Origin: Kalmusia sp. IMI 367209
Lineage: Eukaryota > Ascomycota > Dothideomycetes > Pleosporales > Didymosphaeriaceae
Assembly: GCA_027946365.1 (NCBI GenBank)
Contig: JAPEUQ010000013.1
Coordinates: 806,001-870,000 of the forward strand
Direction of reading: 5' to 3'
Length of the DNA: 64,000 nt
Both the position numbers and the translations under genes were made by a program. The notes below the pieces were generated by a model. It was given only the letters and a program-made list of their open reading frames with translations, searched no databases and was not told where the DNA came from. Below are positions 11,406-22,552 of this stretch, one piece after another (the stretch's first letter is position 1; each line of letters begins with the position of its first letter).

Positions 11406-13857
11406 GGTAGGTAATGTTACAAATAGATTGATCGGTGAATCGATGAGTGAGAGCCGAATGAATAGTGACTTCAATGAGTGGAATGAATTCGATAAGTCGT
11501 AAGTGGTCAAATGAGGGACTGATGTAACCTCATATAAAATTGATGGAAACGGAACGAAACGGAGCTGCTAAAGTTTTGCGACGAGAAAGAAATTTCTGTC
11601 GACTGCAAGCTGCAAATATCAAATAAATCATTCGAAGATATCATTTCCGTAATTGAAGATGATATCGGCCCGACACAGTTGCCAAGTGTCGATGGTTTTG
11701 CTCAATCATACTTCCAAAAGCGCACATTTGACTAAACAATACACTTAGGGAGAATAGCCCATTCGATTCAGAAATTCTGGCCCCTAAAATCTAGATGCTT
11801 GAGTAATTAGATCAAGTTGAAAAAGATTGATCTTGATCTTCGTATTTTCGAGATTGAGATGACGGCGGGGTCCGGCCTTGCGTAATATGTTGCTCAGGTA
11901 GTGCTCGATTGGGTTATCTAGAAGAAAGTCATCAATTGCTGCGTAGGTTTCATGCTAGCGTACACTGATATTTCAAAGCGGAATCATATTCAAGTAGACA
12001 GCAGCTCTTCGCCTAGCATTGAAGAATACGTATGCTTCAATTTGAATTAATATCTTTCGGCCAATGTGTCATGGTGCTTGAAATTGCTTTTGCCCAGAAA
12101 TGATCCGTAGATAGCTTTAGATGCGAATACTCTTACTCGTATAGCTCAAGCTTTAATGCCTTTGCATATAATTTACAGCAAATGTATTATGGATAGTCTC
12201 GTCTGGTAATACTATAAAATGTTTATGTCAGGTACACGTGATTCCTCAAAATCTAATGTATGACTCGAAGTTTTTTTCAGGTTCGAAAGACTCTGAGAGG
12301 ACCATTGTTGGACTGCACATTTCGAAAAGTGAGAAACCGGTTTGAACTTGAGATGCCAGGGACAGCGACAGGGACTCAACAATTGATAGGGGAGATTCGG
12401 CCGCCAAGACGAGAGCCACGTCGCAGATGCGGCGATCAAGAAAGCGATCAACGCACTGAGTCAAAGTGTGTGTGGCTCTCAAACCTGGAGATCACAAAAT
12501 CTAATCACCCTTGGGCTGCAATAGCGAACAGCAAGGCCACATGTGTTTGTTTCGTTTCCCCTGGGTTTGCCACACCAGGCATCCACGCATGCGCACAGCC
12601 CCACGATCGCCCGCAGGCATCCCACCACCGCCACACTTCTAATCAAACCTCGACCAACCAACCCCTTCCACCACCATCCCGCAACGCATCATCTGCCTTT
12701 TTCGCCCGACAACACTTTCTTGTTTTCCGGCGGAAAAAGCCTGGAAGGCGTGCAGGTAACGCTACACGACAAACACGTCTCCACCGCGTACGCGCTGACG
12801 CGGAGTCACATGCTACGCTAGGAACCAATCAATATGGTACACGGGCGTTGTTGGGCTACGCTCGGCGAGGATGGGGGGGAGCAATGAAAGTATGACTCCT
12901 CGCAGCCTTGCCACAGACGTTGTTGAGATACGTTTTTTTCCCTGTCACATGGAAGAAGAAGACTGGGAGGAGGGGCAGGGGAGGAAGGATCCCAAGGAGG
13001 ACCATGGATCCCCCGGGTGGAGCGCAGCTTACGAGTATGGCCAGAGGGTGTAAGCCGGATTTGGGCGGATGGTAACCTTGGGCTATGGTACGAATGGAAA
13101 AGGCCGGAGACCCGTCGGGCGCCGGTGCGTGCGAGGGGTGGATGGGCGACTTCGTGTGGGAGCCGCCGGCCGAGGGGGGACCATGTGCTCCGCCATACTT
13201 GGCTAGTCTGGGTACTCTTGGGTTCCGATGCCCATGTGCCGACGCTGGTGGTTGCGTGGTGCCTCTTGAGGAGTGCGACGTGGTATAGCGAGTACGAGCA
13301 AGATGTAGAGCTTCAGCCTTGCCAGGCAGCTGTGGAAGTATTGGGGGGCCATTGCGCCATCGGATTCGCATAGTGGGTTCGTGACGTCCATGGGTACGTT
13401 AGATCCTACCAGGCACCAAAAGGGCGCTTGCGGCTTAGATATACGAGGTGTATCAGGCATCAAGAGTCAAAGCGGACCGCAGTTCATGGTGGATGAGATG
13501 AAGGATTCGGTCGTAGTTACAATATGGATTAAGTAGCGAATGGCTACACGGTATGTGCATTATTGTTACAGTAAAATAAGTGTAGTATAGCGAATGTCGT
13601 CTATCATGAATGCCGTACAATATTCCAGTCTAAGTGAGTGAAGTATGCTCAACCTGCATCGTAGTAATCGTCAAATGCGCGTAGCCAGACACGCTTCCGC
13701 CCCATCCAGACCCGTTCTCAACCACGCAATACTAATAGATAACATAAAATAGCAACTATGTGCAAGGATAATCGAGACGCTCTCTAATATGTACAACGAG
13801 CGTCCTTCTGCCAGTGAAAGAGAGTTGGATATCGAAGTGGAAAGGAAAACAACACCG
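11406..13857. other. Gene-less stretch with a GC-rich island
   Basis: 11.4-12.5 kb is AT-rich with no gene seen. About 12560-13480 is markedly GC-rich and begins with a pyrimidine/CCACC-rich strand (12600-12690). It carries overlapping ORFs in most frames, as expected from high GC, but none has a recognisable domain. It could be a promoter/5' region or a non-coding transcript. Beyond 13480 nothing was seen. Confidence 0.4.
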
Positions 13858-14008
13858 TCATATGCAAGCTAACTTGCACCGCCCAATCCAGTACCTTCCG
13901 GGCGCCAATATGAACAAACGCATGAAAGGAATAGACAACCCAGTCTGTGAGACAGTGTCGTCGTAAGACACCATTCTAATGTAGCGTGAACAAGAGAGAT
14001 GCAGAGCG

Positions 14009-17000
14009 TTATCTGCGTTGCTGAAGCGCCATGACTGCTTGTTCAAGTTGACGCAGTCTTGCATCCTTCTCCTCGTTTTCTCGACGCAAGCGCTTGACTT
14101 CTGAGCGTAGATCTGTCTCGTCGTCCTCCTCGGGTATGCTGACTTCGGACGTACGTTTTCGCTTGAGCGCAAGCTGTGCGTCGTCGTCTTCCGTGACGCG
14201 CTGATACGACGAGTCCGAGCTTAGACGGATATCCGCAGGCTCATCTTGCCTTTGCTCCCGAGGGATGATGAGGTGACCCAGGTCGGCAGACATGCTTGTC
14301 CTGCGGTGCACGCGACGGATGTGCTCAGCGAGGTTCTCCTTCCGAGTGAATCCGGAACCTGAGCTCCGTTTGCAGTCGGCAAAAGGACAGAAGAGCGATT
14401 TCTTGGTACCGCCGTGCATCTTATGCACCTCGCGCTCATGGCGCAAGAGTCCACCGCTGTATGTGAAGCCTTGCAGCTTCTCACAGCCTTTGACGTTGCA
14501 CTTGTAAGGACGATCATGCTTATCCATGTGCTTGCTACAGAAGGATCAGTAAAGTTTATAGAATGCAGCGTGGCAAAGACTTACCTCCACTCGCACTTTC
14601 GATCGAAGATCTGGCCCGAGCATTCTTTGTGTTTGCAGATCATCTTTCCATCATGGTTCTTTGGGGGTTCTTCGGCCCGCTTGTAGGCATGGTTCCTCCG
14701 TGGTGAGCCAACCTCATCGGGATCGCCTTGGGAAGACGATTCCTCAGACGGATGCCGTAGAGGTCCTTGAGAGCTGGCGATGGAGTACCTTCGATGATGG
14801 TCTTCGGCAGGCGACAATAGCGGAGAATGAGGTGCCATGCTGACCGGAGTGGGGATATTAGAATTAGAATTTAGAGAAGATGTGCGCTCGTGCCGGACAG
14901 TCTGGAAACCGTGGACTGGGGAAGTCTCTGGGGGCTGGACATTTCCCATGTTGTACTGCGGTTGGACAAAGTGCGAAAAGTCGGTGTTGACGTTGAGGGC
15001 GGGGGCCTGAGGCGCTTGGGTAGAGGATTGATATAGGTTGCCAAAGGCCGCGAAATCTGTTTGTGGCGCAGCGTCGTAGGCCTCGTTATCCGCGCTCCCG
15101 GTGACTCGCACGCTCGGAATACTGGTCGTCAGATGACGCGCAGTCCTCTGTGGCAAAGAAGAGTGCGAAAATTGCTGCCAAGGGCTGTCGTCGAAGTTGG
15201 CGTCCAAGTGCTGAGGAAAGACGGTTAGGGTGGCGTTGCCCGGAATATCAGGCAGTAAATTACTAAGGTTGGAATTATCTACCGACAAGGTGGCTGGGAA
15301 CTGAGGGTAATAAGTACCCAGGCCTAGCCCTCGTTAGCTGCACTCATTCTTCGGATGCACAGGCTGAAACCAATCGTAGAGGAAGGGTTGAGGCAGGCAG
15401 AAGGGCAGTGACTCAAACGCGGCGCACTTACCAGATGATCCCGGTCCATCTCCTCGGCTATCCGCCACACGTGATACGCCTCTGGGAACGCCAGATTCCA
15501 AATCGGTCGGAATCCAGGTTTCCGTGTTTCGCAACCTCAGGTCCACACCACTGAGGCCCACGCTACCGCCATGCTGAGGGCCCTGAGGTTGCGGCTGCGT
15601 GCCGGTGAGCTCCAAACCGAAGCTAAAGTCTGTTTCCATTAGCTCAGAACGAAACGCTTCTCCTCCACGATGCGAGGGCGAGTATGCACTCACAGTCTGT
15701 TGGTTCGGGTGCCCGCCATCCCGCGAGATCGACGTTCTGCAGAACGGCCTCACGCGATACACGGCCGTTGTTTGCTTGGTTGCTCTGGTCGCTGGAGTTG
15801 TAAAACATCCAGCAAACACCCCATAGCACAGCCAGCGAGGGCTTGATGTCGAGAGACGTAGAGAGGGGCCGAGGCTTGTGGGAGAATTCAGTGAACCAGC
15901 TCAAGAGCCGGTGCTGCTGTTTGTTGTAGCCACCGAGCAGCAAAAGTTCGAGCGCTTTGCGCGAGAGGACCGTGACTAGCTGTGAAAGCAACCGTAGGAG
16001 CAAATGCTCGTAATTGGCCAAGAACCCTGCATCAAAACAAAGCCCTGCTTCTTGACCTTGGGCAATGAGCCAGTCATCGTCGAATTGCGATCGGGCTTGT
16101 TGGAGCACATTGATCGCGTCGTCAACGTCGATCAGCAATTGGGCGACTTGGTCTAGGGAGCATGCTTCAAAGCTGACTTCCGTCTTCTGATCGAGGAAGA
16201 ATCTGCTATTGCCGGCAACCACGGACAATGGGCTACCCTGGAGGCCGAGCTGTGTGTCTATGGAGTTAAGCGTCCTATCCGAAAGCTTAGCTGAACGAAC
16301 CAACTATATCATTTGTTTCCGAACTTACTGTTGCACCTTCTCCCCAGATATGTTTCGAAGCGAAGGGCGATCCTTTCCTTGGGTGTGTAGTTTCAAAGAT
16401 GGCCTGCGCTTTTGCTTGGTATGGTTCTTGCAAACACGATTTGCCGCAAGAATGGTCTTTCTGTCATGCGAACTTTGCTTCCATTGGAGCTGTCTGAGCT
16501 TCTTGGTTTCTAAATTTGCACAGATCTGCGTGCCAATAATAGAAGCGTAGTCGACATGCTGCTGGCCGGGCCTGAGGCGCCTGCGAAGCTGCTTGACGAA
16601 TTTGAGAACTTTGAGCGTGAGATTGATGCCGGTCTGCGAGCGCGATGTCTGGATCGCCATCGCTTCGTCAGAGATGAGGGTCTGAGGACGTAAGAAGAGG
16701 CGCAAGGGGCCGTCCCATGGTGCGCCGGAGAGCTTGTATATACCTTCCTCGTCATGCCGGCTATGTAAGGCTGGGAGGGAGCCTGAGGACGTCCTGTGTA
16801 TGGGTTCACCGCCAACAATGGCAGGGTTCCTACAGCCACAGCGCGCTGTGATTCGTTGGACGGCTTCACCGCCACACTTTGCGGCTGCGCCAAAACAACA
16901 TGTGGCTAGCACGTCAGACCAAAACCACCCTTTTTGCATCACTCCCACCCTATCGTCACAGGGGCCCAGCGGAATCCGGTCTACACATGATATCGAGCTG

Positions 17001-17055
17001 AGGCGCAGTCGCTTGTTGTTGAGTACGGCGCTCACCTAGGCACACAGCTGAACAT
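14009..17055 (-). CDS. C2H2 zinc-finger transcription factor
   Basis: Seven exons: 17036-17055 (tentative), 16744-16876 (tentative 5' edge), 16329-16681, 15694-16274, 15432-15629, 15323-14585 and 14534-14009; about 849 residues. Introns from 16743 downward have good borders and matching phases. The C-terminal part has three fingers. Finger 1 (CKHKECSGQIF...HMDKH) spans the 50-nt intron 14535-14584. The second is CNVKGCEKLQGF...HEREVH, the third CPFADCKRSSGSGF...HIRRVH. After a serine/acidic stretch comes a basic segment and a heptad-like coiled coil (EVKRLRRENEEKDARLRQLE) at the end. The long N-terminal half (16.9-15.4 kb) is helical and unrecognised; the middle is Q/P/S-rich, as in activation regions. 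It is probably a sequence-specific nuclear regulator with unknown targets. The first two exons rest only on splice logic. Confidence 0.72.
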
Positions 17056-18296
17056 CCGGCCGGTATCGCTGACCACGGCGTTTTGTCGTTGCCTTGCGAT
17101 AGTGCCTTCGCCTTCCACTTTCGCTCGTTCACATTATGCGTCTGTCCGGATCTCGAGGTTTCCTCGCTCATCTGACGTTTGTTGGGTTCCGATACGGCCT
17201 CAGCCTTCTGCTGAAGCACTATTTGGTGCCTGGGGTTTGGCGAAACAACCTGCAACACGGATCAGGCATAACTGTCTCGACGCTAGCTTTCTAATCCCAA
17301 CCTGTTTCTAGATTCGAATTCGTTTTGCGGAACAACTCCGCAGACTATTTTTGAGACTTGTGGATGTTCCCCCGGTTCTTACCTGCATTGAGTGCATAGG
17401 CCTCGGCCTGCCAGGCTGAGGTGTTTTGTAACGACAGCGGACCGTTGCCGCCTCTCAATCCATCAATGCGTCAATTGCTCTCTCGCCCAAATAGTGATTT
17501 GACACAACAGTAGGCTGGATCCCGGTACTGACTGTTGTACGAGTGAAAAAGGCAGAGCGGAGGCTGACCCGGGTGGGTGAAGGCCCACATGCGCATGAAT
17601 ACCACTCGGGCACCGGAACAGTCAACACCAAAGTTAAACATCTGGATGTTTTAAGTGAGCGGGCAGATTCACGGTACGAAACGAGATCGCTCACCGAAGA
17701 GAGAAGGCGTATTCCTCCAAAGGCAAGTCTACCTAAGAGCAGGCTCTGACGCAGACGATTACTGCATCATAGTCAATTCGACCTATTGAGCTATGAGTCC
17801 CAATACGGTGTCAGCCCACTCTTCCCCTCAGACTTGCATGCGACAAGAGTTATGTCTCAAAGCTTAGCTTTGCTTCGTCAAGCCAGTCGGTCAGGACTAT
17901 GCCTTGTACTCATTCACCAAGTTGTGAAAATGATGACGTTGTTGTCATTGAGCACTACACTCACACAAGATTAGGGGAATTATCAACAATAATCGCTATT
18001 AGGGTATTAGTTGATTCTAGGTCGCTTTCTCGGCGAAAGGTCACGTAACGCCAGTAGCACTTAGGTCACCTAGCCTCTAATCAGTTTTCAGTGCACTCCT
18101 GTTGTAGCTATACACCATCTTTCTAGCAAGTAAACCACTAGCACATGAATATACTCATTGCCTAATAAGGCATCACAATGACGTCAGGCACTCTTCATAC
18201 CATAACATTTTGCAATAGCTGCAGGTGGGGTGGCAGCACCTCGAGTTCAGCCCATACACTATCCTACTAGAGCTTTTCAAGACACTTTGATCAAAC
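17056..18296. other. Intergenic between divergent genes
   Basis: This separates the minus-strand C2H2 gene from the plus-strand OBAP-like gene and presumably holds both promoters. An in-frame ORF at 16956-17258 (minus) might be upstream coding sequence of the C2H2 gene, but it lacks support. An A-box-like tRNA fragment near 17750-17810 (minus) was not accepted. Confidence 0.4.
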
Positions 18297-19088
18297 ATGG
18301 ACTCGCTACCTGTGACAAACAAGGCGACGGGCGAGCCTGAGTCGCTCAAGAACAAAACGCTTGAGACGGGCGCGGCAGCAGTCCAAGTATGTATATCACC
18401 CTGACGCGAGTCTTTCGCATATATTGATCCATGGCAGAACTTTGCGCCTGTAGAACGAATCTGCGCGCACCTGAATGCCTTCCACGCTTACGCCGATGAA
18501 CCGCAACGAGCCCCCGTAGAAGCCAATCACTACTGCGCACATCTCAATGACGAGGTACGCCAATGCATCCTCTACGATTCTCCCAAGCAGCCCGCACGGA
18601 TCATAGGAATAGGTAGGTGCCCTTGTGTTTCCTTCCATTGCGTGCTCCTACGTTCTGACTGTGCCACAGAGTACATGATTACTCCCCGCCTCTACGACAC
18701 CCTAGACGCCGCAGAACAAAAGCTTTGGCACTCGCACGTCTTCGAAGTAAAGTCCGGCATGCTCATAATGCCCAAGCCGTCCGCCGTGCCCGAAGTCGCC
18801 TGGGAAGTTGCCGAGAACAAAGAGATGGAGGAAGTCATCCAACTATACGGCAAGGTCTATCATTTGTGGCAGGTCGATCGCGGAGACACGCTACCGCTGG
18901 GGGAGCCAAAGCTGATGACGAGTTATACGGAGGCTAACCAGATGCCTGGCGGGTTTGAGAAGGTGGTGGCAGAGAGGGACGCGCGATTTGGGAGCGACTG
19001 GACGCGTAAGAAGGAGACGAGGGGCTATATCGGCGAGCCAAAGATACATGAGCATGCGGATTGGGCGTGGAAGAAGGGAAAAGATTGA
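18297..19088 (+). CDS. OBAP / DUF1264 family protein
   Basis: Exons 18297-18386, 18438-18612 and 18670-19088 (227 residues). Both introns have GT-AG borders and matching phases. Motifs in order are HLNAFHAYADEP, VEANHYCAHLNDEVRQCILY, IGIEYMITPRLYDTL, KLWHSHVFEVKSGMLIMP and KVYHLWQVDRGDTLPLGEPKLM. These are the conserved blocks of the DUF1264 family, named for plant oil body-associated protein (OBAP). The family is cytosolic or lipid-body linked in plants; the fungal role is not established. It has no signal peptide or TM. Length is close to the usual 230-250 residues. It is tail-to-tail with the NOPCHAP1-like gene, with 233 bp between stops. The conserved HVFEVKSG block makes the family call firm. 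Confidence 0.9.
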
Positions 19089-19321
19089 GTGGAAGTTATG
19101 TTTTTCCCGTTGGTTCGAGTGTAGGTGAGTCTTTTATTTCTACAATGCGTGTATCAGCTTGAAGGGAGGCAGGCGTTTGTAAAGGCTACTCACATCTTCA
19201 TCAGCCACCGCAGGCGTGATAGACCAGATTGTATCCTATGCCTGGAGCATGATTTTGTAGCTCTAGGCAGAAAATCTCGCACTGCACTTCGATTGTACCA
19301 ATATGATGAAGTAGCTAAACC

Positions 19322-20156
19322 TCATTTTGTTAAGGGATCCTCTTTCATGTCCGATACTTCTTGAATACCAACTCGCTCCTCCAACTTATCTCGACCCATG
19401 AGCTTGCCTAATATATCCTTCTCATTACTCTGATCTCCGTCTTTTGATTCACTCTCACTATCCGAGGCCTCGCGCCCATCCATGTTGTCGTCTTTTTCTT
19501 CGAGAACGCCTAGACCGAGATTCTACACAAGTCAGCCTCTAGCCCATGAGCGTGAGCAAACAACGATGCGCGCCCCCGACTCCCAAAGCGCAAGCCAAAG
19601 GAAGCCAAGAACTTACCATCTCAATATATTGTTCCTCGTTGTCCTCATTCTCCTCTCCAGCCACCTCGCTGCTCTGTATTCTACCGGCTTTCTTCTGTGC
19701 CTCGAGCTCCTCATTTGCGGCTTTGAGTTTCGGTAAGAAGTCTTTCAGGAACGGCCGGATATCTTCTACATCGTCAGCGATCTTGAATTTCGGCTTATTT
19801 CCTCTATTTGCGCGCAGATTTACGACTTCTTCCCCGCTCTGCTGCGCATGCTCATCTTCATCCTCATTCTCGTCCTCTTCGAGCTCTGAATCGTCGTCAT
19901 CTTCCTCCTCGGAACTCTCGTCGCTTGGTTCATCGCTCGACTCTGATACCTCGCTTGAGGCGTCGCTCTCAACTTCGCTGGCCTCTGTTGTGTCTTCAGG
20001 TACGCTCGTAGGTATGAGGGCGGAATCGTCTGATACGTTCGAAGTAGCGGAATTGCTGTCGTGCCGTGCCTTTAGTCGCTTTGTGCAGTCATATACGCGC
20101 TGGACGGCATCGATATGCCTCTTGTACGGATTGGACGGGCTTGCGACGGGGGCCAT
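19322..20156 (-). CDS. NOPCHAP1-like (DUF4598) nucleolar protein
   Basis: Exons 19617-20156 and 19322-19522 (246 residues); the intron is 94 nt, phase 0. The ATG at 20156 gives MAPVASPSNPYKRHIDAVQR. A long acidic/serine tract (about residues 50-115) precedes the conserved core: KFKIADDVEDIRPFLKDFLP, LKAANEELEAQ, and EQYIEM joined across the intron to NLGLGVLEEK. That last block is the hallmark of DUF4598/NOPCHAP1, which in animals links the NOP58 box C/D snoRNP core to the R2TP-HSP90 machinery. The fungal protein is inferred to act in snoRNP assembly in the nucleolus. Acidic low-complexity tracts are usual for nucleolar factors. Its start lies 1.06 kb from the start of the divergent eIF4E-like gene. 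Confidence 0.8.
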
Positions 20157-21212
20157 GGTGGCGTGGGTGGGTGTATCGGGGTATGTCTCTAAAGTTTCGC
20201 GGGCTCTAAAAGTTGTGGTGCAAGCGTGATTGGAGCTCAACCAACCGTCCCTGGGCAGTCGTACCACTTTATACTTTGCGCCCTTCAACAACCCAAATGT
20301 TCTTCAAAACCAATAACAGTATGCAAATAAAAGTGCACGTCACCGCCAAGGCCACTCGGTATAGTCGGCCTGCACGCGCCTCAGGCCGCGCTTGGTGTCA
20401 GCAGGGGTCGTGAAACGGGGCCATGAAACCAACGGCTGGCGGCTACCAGCTGTGCTGACTTGCCTGGTTGCAGCATGGCTTGCGCTTAAAGCCCGTGGAC
20501 CCCCCAAGCTCAGCGTGAACCTCACCTCCTCTCCGACGGTGCTGTTCAAGCTTTTAGTGAGCCTTTCGTGCTTCTTGTTACGTGTTCCTGAGGTTTGGTT
20601 GAGCGTTCGAGCGTGCCCCTCCTTCGTACGATTTCCGAGCAAGCGAGAGTGGGATATTTAGCACGAGCGTAGAACAGTTTTGGGATAATTGTTGTAGAAG
20701 GTATGTGCACAGTTCTTATATGGCTACACACTATCTGTTCTACGTCTACATATCGTGTTTCTTGCTGCAGCTGTTTCAAGAGAGGGGATAGTCGGGCGTG
20801 CCTATTATGCATCCTCGCTGTATGACCTCTATCTCGTTGTCACACGTTCGAACGTGTATTTGAGGCCCTCTCGTCGTTCTTTACCTACCACAGGAGGATA
20901 TAAGAGCATGTCCGTGAGGGAGCAATTGTTCACTTTTGCACTTGTTTCACTCTCACTCTTCATCATCACTTCTCATCATTCACCAATCCCCACCCCCAGC
21001 CTCCTGAATAGCAAACAATAGAAGCGGCACAAGAGGTAGTCTCTATTCTGCGTCAAGTAAAGCTGCGTCACCTACTTTATATAAAGTCTTCACTCTACTT
21101 TCCTGTTCTTCTTTCTTATCCTCAAACACCACTTCCATTTCCTACGACACAGCATCTTTGCAACTAGCCTATTCAACTCTTGTCTATTTCATCAATCAAA
21201 CTTCTTTTCAGC
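20157..21212. other. Head-to-head promoter region
   Basis: This lies between the NOPCHAP1-like (minus) and eIF4E-like (plus) starts. It contains a TATA box for the right-hand gene and a CT-rich leader at about 21085-21200. No additional gene was supported. Confidence 0.5.
21076..21086 (+). promoter_or_regulatory. TATA box of the eIF4E-like gene
   Basis: TTTATATAAAG lies about 130 bp before the ATG at 21213. It is followed by a long pyrimidine-rich stretch, as in highly expressed filamentous-fungus genes. Confidence 0.55.
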
Positions 21213-22340
21213 ATGTCTGAGACAGCTCGACTGATCGCTTTGCTCAAGGCCTCCGCAGCCCAGCGTATCCCGTACGCGCAACCGCTCGATTTCGATCCCA
21301 TTGAGGATCCGGCTATCGTTTTCGTCAAGAAACGTCAGGCAAATCCAAAGAACCAGGATATCAAGATCCTTGAGCCTGTTCCAAGTTCCCTGACAGAGGC
21401 CCTCCAACTTCTCGCCAGCGGCAAGCCTCTTCCCCCGAAGCCAACCGAGCGTATCAGCCAGGACTTCAAGCTTCAGCTCAACAACGTTCTCACGACCTTC
21501 AACGCCGTCTACGCCAGATCCACTTCCAGGTCTATTCCCGCTCCCCAGACCAACAAGATGGCCAGCCGACTCCCCGCCCTCTCCACCTCCGACCTCCCCG
21601 CCGCTTCCCCTTCAGAAACCTCAGCAACTGCCTCTCCAGCCCGCGGCACTGCCATGCTCAACAACATCTTCAAATCCGTGCGCGTCCCCGAGTTCAAGTA
21701 CCGCTGGCAATTCTGGGCCGAGAAGGGGCAGCAGAACCCTCCGCCCAAGTCCTCTTCCACGACCGCCGGCGCCGAGGAGTACGCCAGCCGTCCGAAGCCG
21801 CTTGGCGAGCAGATCGTCAGCGTCAAGGACTTCTACCAGCACTTCAACAACATCCCGGTGGAGAGTCTGAAGCTGAGGGATAGCATCCACCTGTTCCACC
21901 TTGGGGTCAAGCCGCTGTGGGAGGACCCGCGGAACACCAAGGGCGGCGCGTTCTACTTCCGCATCGGCAAGGAACACGCCGCTCAGTTCTGGCATGAGAT
22001 TTGCCTGCTTGCTGTCGGGGACGTGCTGCAGGGTGCCGTGGAGACAAAGCGAGCCTGTAAGTCACGATGCTCTCCGCTTTGCTTCCCTGAGGTCCACAAG
22101 GACGGGATTCAGCTAACGTGAGAAATAGCCTTCAACGACGACATCTGCGGCATCTCGTACTCTGTCCGATGGAATGCCGTGCAAGTCGCCATCTGGAACC
22201 GCGATGCGGACAACGAAGCCGGCAAGGAAAAGCTCCTCCAGACTATCCTTGAGAAGCTCTCGCCTGAGCTGGCGCCCAAGAAGGATAGCTACTGGTACAA
22301 GGCGCACAAGGAGCACAAGGGCTTCGCTGCACCTGAGTAA
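21213..22340 (+). CDS. Divergent eIF4E-like cap-binding protein
   Basis: Exons 21213-22056 and 22129-22340 (351 residues), phase 1 intron. About 150 N-terminal residues are unique (Ser/Ala/Pro-rich before the core). The core then starts with FKYRWQFWAEKG and runs through VSVKDFYQHFNNIPVESLKL, LGVKPLWEDPRNTKGGAFYF, HEICLLAVGDVL, DICGISYSVRWNAVQVAIWN and a lysine-rich end. This is the eIF4E fold order. W236-E237 correspond to the cap-stacking W102/E103 of human eIF4E. The first cap tryptophan (W56) is not evident, and Y208 replaces the dorsal eIF4G-binding tryptophan (W73). The protein is therefore probably a 4EHP/class II-type factor, perhaps a translational repressor or stress-specific cap binder, rather than the main eIF4E. 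That role is inference. Confidence 0.82.
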
Positions 22341-22552
22341 GCACTGCCTAGCCTACCACAGTTACGCTCGGTAGACGAATCAGACGGTCGGAATGGTCTT
22401 ACTGTCTCATGTATGCGGTGGTGTGTGTGTGTTCATGGACATAGTGCGTGGATTGGGTTATGGTTAGATAGGTTGGCGTGTCACTCCAAGGTGTATTTTG
22501 CAGTTGGCGGCATATTCATGGATAAAATGGATTAGGAAGCACAGAATACAAA

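Noticed and set aside
12856..13463. Long ORFs on both strands in the GC-rich island
   Set aside because: High GC alone opens many frames; the translations are proline/glycine-rich with no motif.
17740..17815. tRNA-like sequence on the minus strand
   Set aside because: An A-box-like stretch exists, but the anticodon stem has a mismatch and there is no T arm.
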